Positions 7,860-16,502 of a DNA stretch of 64,000 bases are shown here, piece by piece. Each line of letters opens with the position of its first letter. The stretch's first letter is position 1. The position numbers and the translations under genes are program-made. The stretch is from an uncultured Eubacteriales bacterium (GTDB lineage: Bacteria > Bacillota > Clostridia > Christensenellales > UBA1242): positions 16,854 to 80,853 of the forward strand of contig CARNVA010000007.1 in NCBI GenBank assembly GCA_949031345.1. Reading direction: 5' to 3'. Below the pieces are notes generated by a model, which did not search any database, had not been told where the DNA came from, and was given only the letters and a program-made list of their open reading frames with translations.

Positions 7860-10090
7860 AAATTTTCTCCTTTTATTTGTCCATTTTGATTGAACACAAA
7901 ATCATATACCTCATCAATTGTGTCAACATATTTTATCTTCATATCTCCTACAATCTCACTCGAAAGTTTTTCTATTTCCTTTTTATTTTTAAGTGGAACA
8001 ACCACCGTTTCAATCTTATTTCGCTGAGCCGCCAAAAGTTTTTCTTTCAAGCCGCCAATTGCAAGCACCTTTCCTTTAAGTGAAATCTCACCAGTAAAGG
8101 CAAGCTTGTGATTGACAGGCACCTCTTTAATTGCAGAGAGCAGGCAAATCACATCTGCCACACCACCTGATGGGCCATCATGCTTGATTGCATGGAAAGG
8201 TGAATGAATATAGAAATTATGTTCATCAAACACCTTACTATCTATACCCCATTCTTCAGCCTTTGACCTGACCAGACCAAACACAGTTTTAAAGGTCCAT
8301 TTAGCAGTGCCAATAAGGTTTTCTGATAAAATCTGCTCGCCTGTGCCTTTGACAAGAGAAATTTCAAGTCGAGAAACTTCGCCGACTGGCCCAGTCACAC
8401 TCATTTTGTTTACAACGCCCACCTCATCTTCAAGTGCTACATTATAATCTTTTTCATAATATTCACCCAAAAACTCTCTTGCCTCATTGAGTGAAATGGT
8501 CACCTTTTCAAGAGGTTTTTTATCCAGATATCTTTTAATCAGATATTTCTTGCAAATATCAAGCAAAATACGTTCAAGCTGCCTCACCCCACTTTCAAAG
8601 GTGTAATCTTCAATAAGCGAGAAAAGAGTGTCATCATCAAGAGTGATTAAATCTTCATTTACGCCCAGCTCCTTAAGGCTTTTGGTGATGATGTAATCTT
8701 TGGCAATTTTGACCTTTTCGTTGATGGAATAGCCTTCAATATTGATAATCTCCATACGGTTTCTAAGCGGCTCTGGAATAGGTTCTAAATTGTTCGCCGT
8801 CGCGATGAATACAACGCCGCCAAGGTCAAATGGAAGGTCAAAATATTTGTCTTTAAACTCGCTGTTTTGATTTTTATCTAAGACATCCAAAAGCACGCTG
8901 TATGGGTCTCCGCGATTGTCTGACGAGCTCATCTTGTCAATTTCGTCCATAAGCATAACACAGTTTTTGCTGTTTACTCGTGAAAGCCCCTCCATAATAC
9001 GCCCAGGCTTTGCACCAACATAAAAACGCTTCATTCCATTAAGCTCTTCAGGGCTTGTCACTCCGCCCAAACTGAAACCATAATAGTCTTTGTTGAGCGC
9101 CTTTGCAATCGACTTTACAATAGTGCTTTTCCCCACGCCTGGTGGCCCATACAGACATAAAATTTGACTTGGCGTTTTTCCGCTTATCTCTTTGAGAGCA
9201 ATATAATCAACAATCTTTTGTTTAAGCTCCTCCATACCATAATGCGTTTCGTCCAAAATCTTTCTTGCAAGCTCGACATCTGTGTTTTCTTCTTTGTCTT
9301 TATTCCAAGGAAGTGCAATCACGCGGTCAAGCCAGTCAACAATGTTGCCATATTCACTTTGTCCCGGCCTTGTCGCTTTCAACCTTGTAAGCTCTTCATA
9401 AACAATTTTTTTAATCTCAGCCGAAAGGTCAAGCCTTTTTATAATGTTTTTATAATATGCAAAAGTATCCTGTCCTTTTTCCGCCTTTTGCTCAAAAAGT
9501 CTGGTCTCAAGCTCGGACTTCAAAATCTCTAAACGCTTTGATGCTTCTGGCTCTTCCACCAGTTTGCGTTTTGCATCCACTTCAAAACGGCAGGCAAGCA
9601 CGATATTCAAAATCAAATCTTCAATATCTGTCGAATTTTTGACACCCTCAATCGCCCTCAGCCCAACATCATCATATTTAATGTATTCCTTAAAACGCTC
9701 GACAATCTCACTCTTCGCCTTTTCATGCACTGGCAACAGTTTTTGGTCGTCAAGCAGCTCAATATCAACATTTAAAGAGTTGTTTTCCACTCGAATGTTG
9801 ACAACTTTGCAGCGATGCTCACAAAAATAACCCACAGTGTAAGAATTTTTCTCTTCATCAAACCTTATGGTGTCATACTTGCAATAAGAGGCAATATGCT
9901 GACCGTTTTCACGATAATGCTCAATGCTAAACTCAACAGGCAAAATGACAACATCACAATGGTTTTCCACCTTTGTTTTAAAGTCGTCAATCTGACTTTT
10001 CGACAAGTTGTTGTAATTGATAGAGCTGCACACCCGAACAAGAGTTGCAACATCTTTTCTGTAAAAAGCACTTATATTTTTAAAAACCAT
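7856..10090 (-). CDS. lon: Lon-type ATP-dependent serine protease with divergent N-terminus
   Basis: The 744-residue product has a complete Lon AAA+ and protease core. Walker A is GPPGVGKST at 315-323 and Walker B is VMLMDEID at 378-385. The protease domain (about 560-735) has catalytic Ser641 in HDGPSGG and Lys682 in GGLKEKLLAA. The first 240 residues lack the usual LON substrate-binding start (an LPVLPLRD-like segment) and I cannot match them, although the helical run before the ATPase looks Lon-like. It likely degrades damaged or regulatory proteins in the cytoplasm. It is the first gene of a two-gene operon with the 518-residue protein. The start is the ATG behind AAGGAG at 10090. Confidence 0.88.
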   Translation of the reverse strand: MVFKNISAFYRKDVATLVRVCSSINYNNLSKSQIDDFKTKVENHCDVVILPVEFSIEHYRENGQHIASYCKYDTIRFDEEKNSYTVGYFCEHRCKVVNIRVENNSLNVDIELLDDQKLLPVHEKAKSEIVERFKEYIKYDDVGLRAIEGVKNSTDIEDLILNIVLACRFEVDAKRKLVEEPEASKRLEILKSELETRLFEQKAEKGQDTFAYYKNIIKRLDLSAEIKKIVYEELTRLKATRPGQSEYGNIVDWLDRVIALPWNKDKEENTDVELARKILDETHYGMEELKQKIVDYIALKEISGKTPSQILCLYGPPGVGKSTIVKSIAKALNKDYYGFSLGGVTSPEELNGMKRFYVGAKPGRIMEGLSRVNSKNCVMLMDEIDKMSSSDNRGDPYSVLLDVLDKNQNSEFKDKYFDLPFDLGGVVFIATANNLEPIPEPLRNRMEIINIEGYSINEKVKIAKDYIITKSLKELGVNEDLITLDDDTLFSLIEDYTFESGVRQLERILLDICKKYLIKRYLDKKPLEKVTISLNEAREFLGEYYEKDYNVALEDEVGVVNKMSVTGPVGEVSRLEISLVKGTGEQILSENLIGTAKWTFKTVFGLVRSKAEEWGIDSKVFDEHNFYIHSPFHAIKHDGPSGGVADVICLLSAIKEVPVNHKLAFTGEISLKGKVLAIGGLKEKLLAAQRNKIETVVVPLKNKKEIEKLSSEIVGDMKIKYVDTIDEVYDFVFNQNGQIKGENL

Positions 10091-10119
10091 ACTCCTCTCC
10101 TTGATTGTTTTTCATAAAA

Positions 10120-10128
10120 ATTATATCA
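10120..10128 (-). promoter_or_regulatory. extended -10 promoter element of lon
   Basis: TGATATAAT on the minus strand is a perfect extended -10 hexamer about 30 bases before the lon start codon. No good -35 is visible at the right distance. I see no CIRCE or CtsR-type heat-shock operator here. The rest of the stretch up to 10337 shows nothing else. Confidence 0.55.
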
Positions 10129-10337
10129 TAAAAATTTAAGTTTTCCTATCAAAACACAATTTTATTTTAAATTAAATAAATTCCGTTAAATTTAAAATGT
10201 CTCTCTGTTTTATAAATAATACTTTCGAAAAGCTTGCTATTTTATTATAAATTCCCCAGCTGACATAAAAAATATCAAGCATTTTTAGTTCAAAACAATT
10301 TTCCACTCAACTTGGCTGAATTAAGTGGAATTAAAAT

Positions 10338-10370
10338 AAAAAAAGCCTCATAAATCGTTGAGACTTTTTT
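10338..10370 (-). terminator. intrinsic terminator of the ABC exporter operon
   Basis: GTCTCA and TGAGGC form a six-base-pair stem (one G-T pair) with an eight-base loop, followed by a T tract on the minus strand, just after the stop at 10378. Confidence 0.75.
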
Positions 10371-10377
10371 GTATTTT

Positions 10378-12399
10378 TTATGCAAGTTTTTCAAACTGGC
10401 TGTTGTAAAGTTCTGCATAGAAACCACCCTTTTCAATTAAATCCTCATGATTGCCACTCTCGATAATATCTCCGTCTTTCATAACTAAAATAAGGTCAGC
10501 ATTTTTGATGGTGGAAAGACGGTGCGCAATAATTATGGATGTTCTGTCAATGGTGAGTTTATCCATAGCATTTTGAATAAGCACTTCTGTCCTTGTGTCA
10601 ACATTACTTGTTGCTTCATCCAAGATAAGCATTGGCGCATTGTTGACCATAGCCCTTGCAATGGTGACAAGTTGTTTTTGCCCAGCCGACAATGACGCGT
10701 CTTCATTTAGAGGCGTATTGTAACCTTGAGGAAGGGTCTTGATAAAGTGATGCAGCCCCACCGCTTTGCAAGCCTCTTTTACACGCTCAAGTGGAATATC
10801 TTTGTTGTTGTAGACAATATTGTCATAAATTGTCCCTTCAAAAAGCCAAGTATCTTGAAGCACCATGCAGAACAGATCATGCACATTTTCTCGTGTAAGC
10901 GAGTCTGTCGCCACCCCATCAATCAAAATCTGCCCGCTGTTTGTTTCATAAAATCGCATCAACAGATTGACCATGGTGGTCTTGCCTGCACCCGTTGGCC
11001 CAACAATTGCAATCTTTTGCCCTGCTTTCGCTTTTGCAGAAAAGTCATTGATGATAATTTTGTCTTTATCATAACCAAAACTTACATGGCTAAACTCAAT
11101 GTTTCCTTCCACATGTTCAAGCACCTCGGTTTTATAGCTTTCATCAGCAAGCTCTCTTTCGCCTAAAAATTCAAACACGCGATAACTTGCCGCCCCAGCC
11201 GACTGAAGATTTGACATTGCCTGAGCAAAGGTTGAAAGTGGCTGAGTAAATAGTCTTACATAAATCATAAAAGCAACAATGACTTCAAAGCCGACCTTGC
11301 CGCTCATAGTCAAGACTGCACCTACAACGCACACGGCAACATAACCAAGATTGCCCACAAATCCCATAAGTGAAGGCATAAGCCCACCAAGGAATTGAGA
11401 CTTCCAAGAGGTCTTATACATCTCTTTGTTTATTCCGTCAAAGGCTTTGTTGAGTTTGTCTTCGGCATTGTAAGCTTTCACCACATTATGCCCAGAGTAA
11501 ACCTCCTCAATATGCCCATTTATTTTACCAAGAAGCTTTTGTTGCCTATTGAAATACTTTTGACTGTTTGCAACAATTACTAAAAGCAGCATAAAGCCAA
11601 CCACAGAAGCAGCTATGGCAACAAGTGCCAAAATCCAACTTGTGACAAACATCATAACGATTGTTCCAACCAACAATGTAATTGCCGACACCAAACTTAC
11701 AATGCTTTGATTGAGCGTCTGCCCCAGCGTGTCAACATCATTTGTAACCCTCGACAAAATGTCGCCGTGACTTGTATTATCAAAATATTTGAGCGGAAGC
11801 TTGTTGATTTTCTTTGAAATGTCAGTCCTCATCTTCTTGGTGACTTTTTGAGTGACAGTCGCCATGATGAAACCCTGAAGATAGGAAAGTACAACGCTTG
11901 AAGCATAAAACGCAACCAAGGTAAAAGCAATTGAGGTGATGAGTTTTAAATCCATGTTTCCGCCAATCCCTTTCATAATTGCCTCGGTCATGTCACTCAT
12001 CTTGTCAGGCCCTAAAATAGTAAACACCGTGCCACCAACCGCAAATAAAAGTGCGATAATGATCGCTGGCAAATATCTACTGCAATAGACAAAAAGTTTG
12101 CCCCAAGTATCTCTAAAACTATGTTTTTCTCTTATAATCTTCGGTTTTTTAGCTTTTTTATTGCTTTTTTGACCATTTTCTTGCAGTTTTTCAATATTTT
12201 CGTCTAAATTTTGATTTTCCTCTGCAAATTTTTCTACTACATCTTCATCAAATTCTTCATTCTCAGTTTCTATTTTATCAGCTTCCATTTTGACAGCTGA
12301 CATATCAACTTCTTTTAAATTTTCTGTATTTTCGCCCGTCACATCGTTCTGATTGGATTCAGGCAGGCTTGGAGAAATTTGTTTTAAATCATCTTTCAT
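10378..12399 (-). CDS. ABC exporter half-transporter, catalytically complete subunit
   Basis: The 673-residue product is a fused membrane-ATPase half-transporter of the multidrug/lipid exporter class. After an unusual acidic N-terminal extension of about 95 residues come six probable membrane helices (about 108-400). The nucleotide-binding domain has Walker A GPTGAGKTT at 467-475, a variant signature LSAGQ at 570-574, Walker B LILDE at 591-595 and switch His626. The catalytic Glu595 is present, so this is the active-site subunit of a heterodimer with the overlapping upstream gene product. The overlap with that gene is four bases (ATGA type), which means coupled translation. The substrate cannot be told. 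Confidence 0.92.
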   Translation of the reverse strand: MKDDLKQISPSLPESNQNDVTGENTENLKEVDMSAVKMEADKIETENEEFDEDVVEKFAEENQNLDENIEKLQENGQKSNKKAKKPKIIREKHSFRDTWGKLFVYCSRYLPAIIIALLFAVGGTVFTILGPDKMSDMTEAIMKGIGGNMDLKLITSIAFTLVAFYASSVVLSYLQGFIMATVTQKVTKKMRTDISKKINKLPLKYFDNTSHGDILSRVTNDVDTLGQTLNQSIVSLVSAITLLVGTIVMMFVTSWILALVAIAASVVGFMLLLVIVANSQKYFNRQQKLLGKINGHIEEVYSGHNVVKAYNAEDKLNKAFDGINKEMYKTSWKSQFLGGLMPSLMGFVGNLGYVAVCVVGAVLTMSGKVGFEVIVAFMIYVRLFTQPLSTFAQAMSNLQSAGAASYRVFEFLGERELADESYKTEVLEHVEGNIEFSHVSFGYDKDKIIINDFSAKAKAGQKIAIVGPTGAGKTTMVNLLMRFYETNSGQILIDGVATDSLTRENVHDLFCMVLQDTWLFEGTIYDNIVYNNKDIPLERVKEACKAVGLHHFIKTLPQGYNTPLNEDASLSAGQKQLVTIARAMVNNAPMLILDEATSNVDTRTEVLIQNAMDKLTIDRTSIIIAHRLSTIKNADLILVMKDGDIIESGNHEDLIEKGGFYAELYNSQFEKLA

Positions 12400-14150
12400 T
12401 TGTCAAGTTCCTCCTTTGATAATTGTGATAGAGCTATTTCACGATAAACTTCACATGAAGCCAAAAGATCTTTGTGTTTGCCAATTCCAACGACATCTCC
12501 TGCGTCAAGTACGATAATCTTGTCAGCATCCTTGATTGTGCCTATTCGCTGTGCCACGATAAATGTTATGGCATCAGCAGTCTTTGACTTAAGTTGCTTT
12601 CTCAGCACCCTGTCCGTCTTATAGTCAAGTGCCGAAAAGCTGTCGTCAAATATGAATATCTCTGGCTTTCTGGCAATTGCTCGCGCAATGGCCATTCTCT
12701 GTTTCTGCCCGCCAGAGAAATTTGTTCCACCTTGCGCAACTCTCGCATCATAGCCCTCTGGCAATTTATCAATAAATTTCTTTGCCTGTGCAATTTCTGC
12801 AGCGTCTGCAATATCCTCATCGCTTTTCTCGCCCTTGCCATTGTCACCAAAGTCAAGATTTGACTTGATTGTTCCTGCAAACATGACAGCCCGCTGAGGC
12901 ACATAACCAATCTTATTGTGAAGCGCTTTTTGCTCGTAGTCTTTGACATTGACCCCGTCAATCAAAATTTCGCCATCAGTCGCGTCATAAAATCTTGGAA
13001 TAAGATTGATAAGGGTGCTTTTTCCACTGCCAGTCGAGCCAATAAAAGCCACTGTTTCACCTTTGCGTGCGGTAAACGAGACATCTCTTACAACATATTC
13101 TTCTGCATCAGGATATTTGAAACTTACATTTTTAAATTCAACAATTCCCAAATTTTCAACAGCTGTCTCTTTGCCGTCAAGAATTTTAGGCTTTGTATCA
13201 AGCACCTCATTGATACGCTTTGCAGAAACGCTCGCTCTTGGCAAAAGCATGAAAATCATGATAAGCATCATGAAGGACATGACCACCTGCATAGCGTAAG
13301 AAATATATACAACCATATCACTGAAAAGTTGAATTTTGCCGGGGATAGATGCTGAATTAATGAGATAAGCACCAATCCAATATATAGCCAAAGTAAGCCC
13401 ACTTGCAATCAGCGTCATTCCAGGATTCATAATTGCCATGACCCTTCCTGTGAAAAGATGTGTTTTTGTCAGCTCGTTGTTCACCTTTTCAAACTTTGCT
13501 TCTTGATAGCTTTCTGCATTGTAAGCTCGTACCACCCTAAGGCCCTCAAGATTTTCACGAGTAGAGCTGTTTAAATTGTCAGTAAGTTTTTGAATTTTCT
13601 TAAATCTTGGCACAGCAAAGATGATTACTACGCCCAGCATGACAATCAAAATAGCCACCGCAACAGCTGTAGCCACCGACCATTGCCAGCCCTTGTTTGC
13701 AATCTTGCAAATTGCCCACACTGCCATAACTGGTGCTTTGACCAAAAGTTGCAAGGAAAGTGTCATTGCCATTTGCACCTGACTGACATCATTTGTGGTC
13801 CTTGTGATAAGACTTGATGTTGAGAAGTTTTTAATCTCCTCCATTGAGAAAGACTCCACCTTATCATAAACTCCCTGCCTCATACGATAGGAAAGCACCG
13901 CCGAAACTCTTGATGCAATAAAACTGACAACAACGGCCGTCAAAAGACTGCCCAGCGCACAGGCAAGCATCAGTCCGCCAGCTTCCCAAACCTCATTCAT
14001 CTTGCTGCCCTCTGTCTGAACAAGAGTGGTGATTTTTGACATATAATCAGGAAGTTTTAAATCAAGCCAAACTTGAAATATGATTAAGCCAAAGCTCAGC
14101 ACAATAAAAACCCATTCTTTTGCCTTTAAAAAGCGAAACAACCTAAGCAT
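12396..14150 (-). CDS. ABC exporter half-transporter, degenerate-site subunit
   Basis: The 584-residue product has six membrane helices (about 12-300) and an ATPase domain with Walker A GSTGSGKST at 371-379 and signature FSGGQ at 478-482. The Walker B reads FIFDD, placing Asp503 where the catalytic Glu should be, and the switch position carries Gln534 (AQRIGT) instead of His. This pair of changes is known from heterodimeric exporters such as TM287/288 and BmrCD, in which one ATP site is degenerate. It is the first gene of the operon and has a strong promoter overlapped by a palindrome. A winged-helix regulator gene lies just upstream. Confidence 0.92.
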   Translation of the reverse strand: MLRLFRFLKAKEWVFIVLSFGLIIFQVWLDLKLPDYMSKITTLVQTEGSKMNEVWEAGGLMLACALGSLLTAVVVSFIASRVSAVLSYRMRQGVYDKVESFSMEEIKNFSTSSLITRTTNDVSQVQMAMTLSLQLLVKAPVMAVWAICKIANKGWQWSVATAVAVAILIVMLGVVIIFAVPRFKKIQKLTDNLNSSTRENLEGLRVVRAYNAESYQEAKFEKVNNELTKTHLFTGRVMAIMNPGMTLIASGLTLAIYWIGAYLINSASIPGKIQLFSDMVVYISYAMQVVMSFMMLIMIFMLLPRASVSAKRINEVLDTKPKILDGKETAVENLGIVEFKNVSFKYPDAEEYVVRDVSFTARKGETVAFIGSTGSGKSTLINLIPRFYDATDGEILIDGVNVKDYEQKALHNKIGYVPQRAVMFAGTIKSNLDFGDNGKGEKSDEDIADAAEIAQAKKFIDKLPEGYDARVAQGGTNFSGGQKQRMAIARAIARKPEIFIFDDSFSALDYKTDRVLRKQLKSKTADAITFIVAQRIGTIKDADKIIVLDAGDVVGIGKHKDLLASCEVYREIALSQLSKEELDK

Positions 14151-14182
14151 TTTTTCTCCTTTTATTAGTTTTAATTGTAAAA

Positions 14183-14226
14183 ATTAGACTAATGTATACT
14201 ATACAAAATTATAAAAAAATTGTCAA
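14183..14226 (-). promoter_or_regulatory. ABC exporter promoter with overlapping palindromic operators
   Basis: On the minus strand TTGACA (14226-14221), a 17-base spacer and TATAGT (14203-14198) form a promoter. The -10 lies inside a perfect 13-base palindrome, TGTATACTATACA (14193-14205). It abuts a second perfect palindrome, ATTAGACTAAT (14183-14193), at the expected transcription start. Palindromes over the -10 and start site are where a repressor would block transcription. The upstream winged-helix regulator is the obvious candidate, by inference. Confidence 0.7.
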
Positions 14227-14319
14227 TCAAATAAAAAATCTAATTTGCAAATATGTCATAAAAGATATATTCAATAAAACTAATAAATGACAAAATCAAG
14301 AAATATTTTTTTATTAAAA

Positions 14320-14346
14320 ACAAAAAAGGTGAAAAATTCACCTTTT
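14320..14346 (-). terminator. intrinsic terminator after the winged-helix regulator gene
   Basis: AAAAGGTGAA and TTCACCTTTT form a near-perfect stem with an AAA loop and a T-rich tail on the minus strand. It separates the regulator transcript from the exporter operon, so the two are transcribed separately. Confidence 0.8.
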
Positions 14347-14374
14347 ATTTACAAAACCGTCAAATTAAAAAATC

Positions 14375-14893
14375 TTATTCCATTGCTCTTGTAAGTTTTT
14401 CTGCGCCTGTGAGTATTAAAACAACCGCACTGATATATTTTGGTGTAACAAAATATTGGTCATTTTCTTTTGTTATCACGCCTATTTTATCAAGATATGA
14501 AAGATGATGATAAAGCTTGCCAGTTGTTTGATATTGCAGGTTTTCCATAAGTGCCTTAATTGACAAACGCTCCTGCATTAGATTTTTAATTATATCAAGC
14601 CTTTCCTCACTTGCAAAAGCATCAATCACCTTGGCCATTTCAAAAGAATTTATTTTAAACAATGATGAAATTGTATTTGAATCAGCGCCAAAGGTTGAGC
14701 CAAAAGACTCATCTTTTGAATTATATCGCCCTACATAAGCAAATTTGCCCATTGGCATTTCGCTTGGCTGGATGGTGCAATTATGAATTGTCTCCTTCCT
14801 TTCTTTTCTATTCTCCCCCTTTTCACATTCAAGTTTTGTCAGCCTTGACTCTATTCCCTCTAATTGAGCCAAAATAATATCAATTTTATCCAC
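14375..14893 (-). CDS. winged-helix (ArsR-like) transcriptional regulator
   Basis: The 172-residue product has a short N-terminal coiled coil (residues 1-24), a linker, and a C-terminal winged helix-turn-helix domain (about 85-170). The domain includes SIKALMENLQYQTTGKLYHH and LSYLDKIGVITKEND, an ArsR-type recognition-helix and wing pattern. No metal-binding cysteine motif is visible. The start is a GTG at 14893 behind AGGGGG; no better ATG exists. Its promoter is covered by five tandem 8-base repeats, and the next operon downstream is an ABC exporter with palindromes at its promoter. It is probably an autoregulated repressor of the exporter, by inference. Confidence 0.8.
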   Translation of the reverse strand: MDKIDIILAQLEGIESRLTKLECEKGENRKERKETIHNCTIQPSEMPMGKFAYVGRYNSKDESFGSTFGADSNTISSLFKINSFEMAKVIDAFASEERLDIIKNLMQERLSIKALMENLQYQTTGKLYHHLSYLDKIGVITKENDQYFVTPKYISAVVLILTGAEKLTRAME

Positions 14894-14995
14894 AATATTT
14901 CCCCCTTTTTAAACTTTTCATATTTACGAATGAATAATTCTATTTTGCCTTAACTTGGTTTAATCATTACAAAATAGAGCTGTTTTAGCAATGTT

Positions 14996-15042
14996 TCGTA
15001 ATTATGTAATTTCATAATATCATAATTTCATAATTATGTCAA
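14996..15042 (-). promoter_or_regulatory. regulator promoter covered by five tandem 8-bp repeats
   Basis: The minus strand carries TTGACA (15042-15037), 17 bases, then TATTAT (15019-15014). From 15035 down to 14996 it reads as five head-to-tail 8-base units: AATTATGA, AATTATGA, TATTATGA, AATTACAT, AATTACGA. They fill the spacer, the -10 and the start site, so a protein binding the array would cover the promoter. Predicted transcription starts about 113 bases before the GTG start codon. Confidence 0.7.
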
Positions 15043-15112
15043 TAGTCTTAAATGGTTTTTTAAAAAATTTTGCTCCTTATTTTATATTGAATATAAATAT
15101 AATCAACTAAGA

Positions 15113-16402
15113 TTATACACAAGGATGAGGACAATTGGTGCAAGAATGAAGATTGCTTTTATCTATCACTTCAATTTTTCCCTTTCTATTATAAAAGACT
15201 GGGCAGGCAAACTTTTTTAAATCAATTTTAGCCAAAGAGTTGTCAAGTTTAAGCAGATGATTAAACGCCAAATCAAGTCCCCTTTGCGTCATAATGTATA
15301 CAGGAATTTTTATTCCTACTTGAGCCATGGAATTTGGAGCAATATATTCTTTTACATATTTTGAAGCACACGACCAAACAATATCTGCACCTTGCCTCAT
15401 AGAAAGAGCGGCTTCTTCACTTATGCCAGTTGAGCATAATCCAAACTTAAAAATCTTAACACCATTTTTTTCAAGACTTTTCAACTCTTTGTGTAAAATA
15501 TTATCCTGCCAAGCAACTGACACAGCAATATTCTTAAATCCCAGCCTTATCGCTTCTTTTACGCCTGCAAGCTGATCAATCTTTGCAGTATATGGGAAGA
15601 CTGGAATTATGCCTGACTCTTCTGCAGTTTTCACAAGCTTAGCTGAAGGACTTGAGTAAAAAAGGCCAGTCATGCGTTTTACAGCACCTTGAGTGTTTGA
15701 AGCATTTGTGGTAATAATTGTGCCAAGATTGTTTGAAACAATGACGCTGCAATCAAGCCTTCCTGCTTCCATTGCTGAAGAAATTGTCTCTGATGCACCA
15801 AACAAAACATTCGCTTCGCAGGAATTAAGAGGCCTGTTTGTATCAAAATAACCACCTTTAATCACAACCTCATTGATCAGCTTGCACATGTTTTGAGTTT
15901 GCTTTTCTTCATCTTCAATCTGCAAAGTTTTTATCAGCACTTCTGCACTTTCACCACCAACCTCTTTTAAAAGTTTAATCATCAGCGGGCAATATTTAAT
16001 GGGAATAGGCGTAGCCTTGACCGCCTGCAATATTTCACCTTTCTTTTGAAGGACTACAAAACTTCCAAACATTCGTGATACATGAAGTTCTTTCTTCTCA
16101 TAAAAAGCCCTCACCCCCTCACAAATCAATTTCAAAATCTTTTCTTCAAAGGCTGATAAGGTTATCTTTAAGTCATCCCCCTCTCTATCAACACCTATTA
16201 CAACAGTTTCACTTTCATGACTGGCACTTTTAAGCAGTTTTTTTATAAAAATTTCAATACCTTCATTCTGCCATTCATTAAGCCCCAACACCTCTTCAGC
16301 TTTAAAAAATCTTTCAAGTTTTGGACTATTTAAATGAAACAAAATTTCAGTTTTATTTTCCTCTATAGTCAAAGTATATTCAGTATATTTCTTTATTTCC
16401 AT
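15113..16402 (-). CDS. DUF2099 / methanogenesis-marker-8-like protein
   Basis: The 429-residue product resembles the DUF2099 family, named for methanogenesis marker protein 8. Recognisable stretches are the CPL segment near residue 140, FGASETISSAMEAG, the VIVSNNLGTIITTN glycine segment, TAKIDQLAGVKEAI, and STGISEEAALSM followed by SCASKYVKE and QVGIKIPVYIMT. The C-terminus ends in CTNCPHPCV, a cysteine cluster that could bind metal or an iron-sulfur centre. The biochemical role of the family is not established to my knowledge. I chose the ATG at 16402 because AAGGAG lies just before it; an in-frame ATG twelve codons upstream lacks a site. It is divergent from a LysR gene. Confidence 0.7.
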   Translation of the reverse strand: MEIKKYTEYTLTIEENKTEILFHLNSPKLERFFKAEEVLGLNEWQNEGIEIFIKKLLKSASHESETVVIGVDREGDDLKITLSAFEEKILKLICEGVRAFYEKKELHVSRMFGSFVVLQKKGEILQAVKATPIPIKYCPLMIKLLKEVGGESAEVLIKTLQIEDEEKQTQNMCKLINEVVIKGGYFDTNRPLNSCEANVLFGASETISSAMEAGRLDCSVIVSNNLGTIITTNASNTQGAVKRMTGLFYSSPSAKLVKTAEESGIIPVFPYTAKIDQLAGVKEAIRLGFKNIAVSVAWQDNILHKELKSLEKNGVKIFKFGLCSTGISEEAALSMRQGADIVWSCASKYVKEYIAPNSMAQVGIKIPVYIMTQRGLDLAFNHLLKLDNSLAKIDLKKFACPVFYNRKGKIEVIDKSNLHSCTNCPHPCV

Positions 16403-16502
16403 AATTTTCTCCTTTCCTTCACTTGCATTATACTCCACTTCTATGATAAAATAAAATATATATCATTTATGTCAAATATAAATACAGTTTATGGAGAAAA
16501 AT
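16403..16502. promoter_or_regulatory. divergent control region between the DUF2099 and LysR genes
   Basis: The minus strand has TATAAT (16433-16428) 25 bases before the DUF2099 start, with no good -35. An imperfect dyad, ATAAAATATATATCATTTAT (about 16450-16469), lies between the two start codons, where a LysR-type regulator usually binds. A similar AT-rich dyad lies in the other LysR intergenic region at 24.6 kb. Confidence 0.5.

Noticed and set aside
16403..16438. Upstream start of the DUF2099 gene at 16438
   Set aside because: No ribosome binding site precedes it, while AAGGAG lies just before the ATG at 16402, and a TATAAT -10 falls within the would-be coding part.
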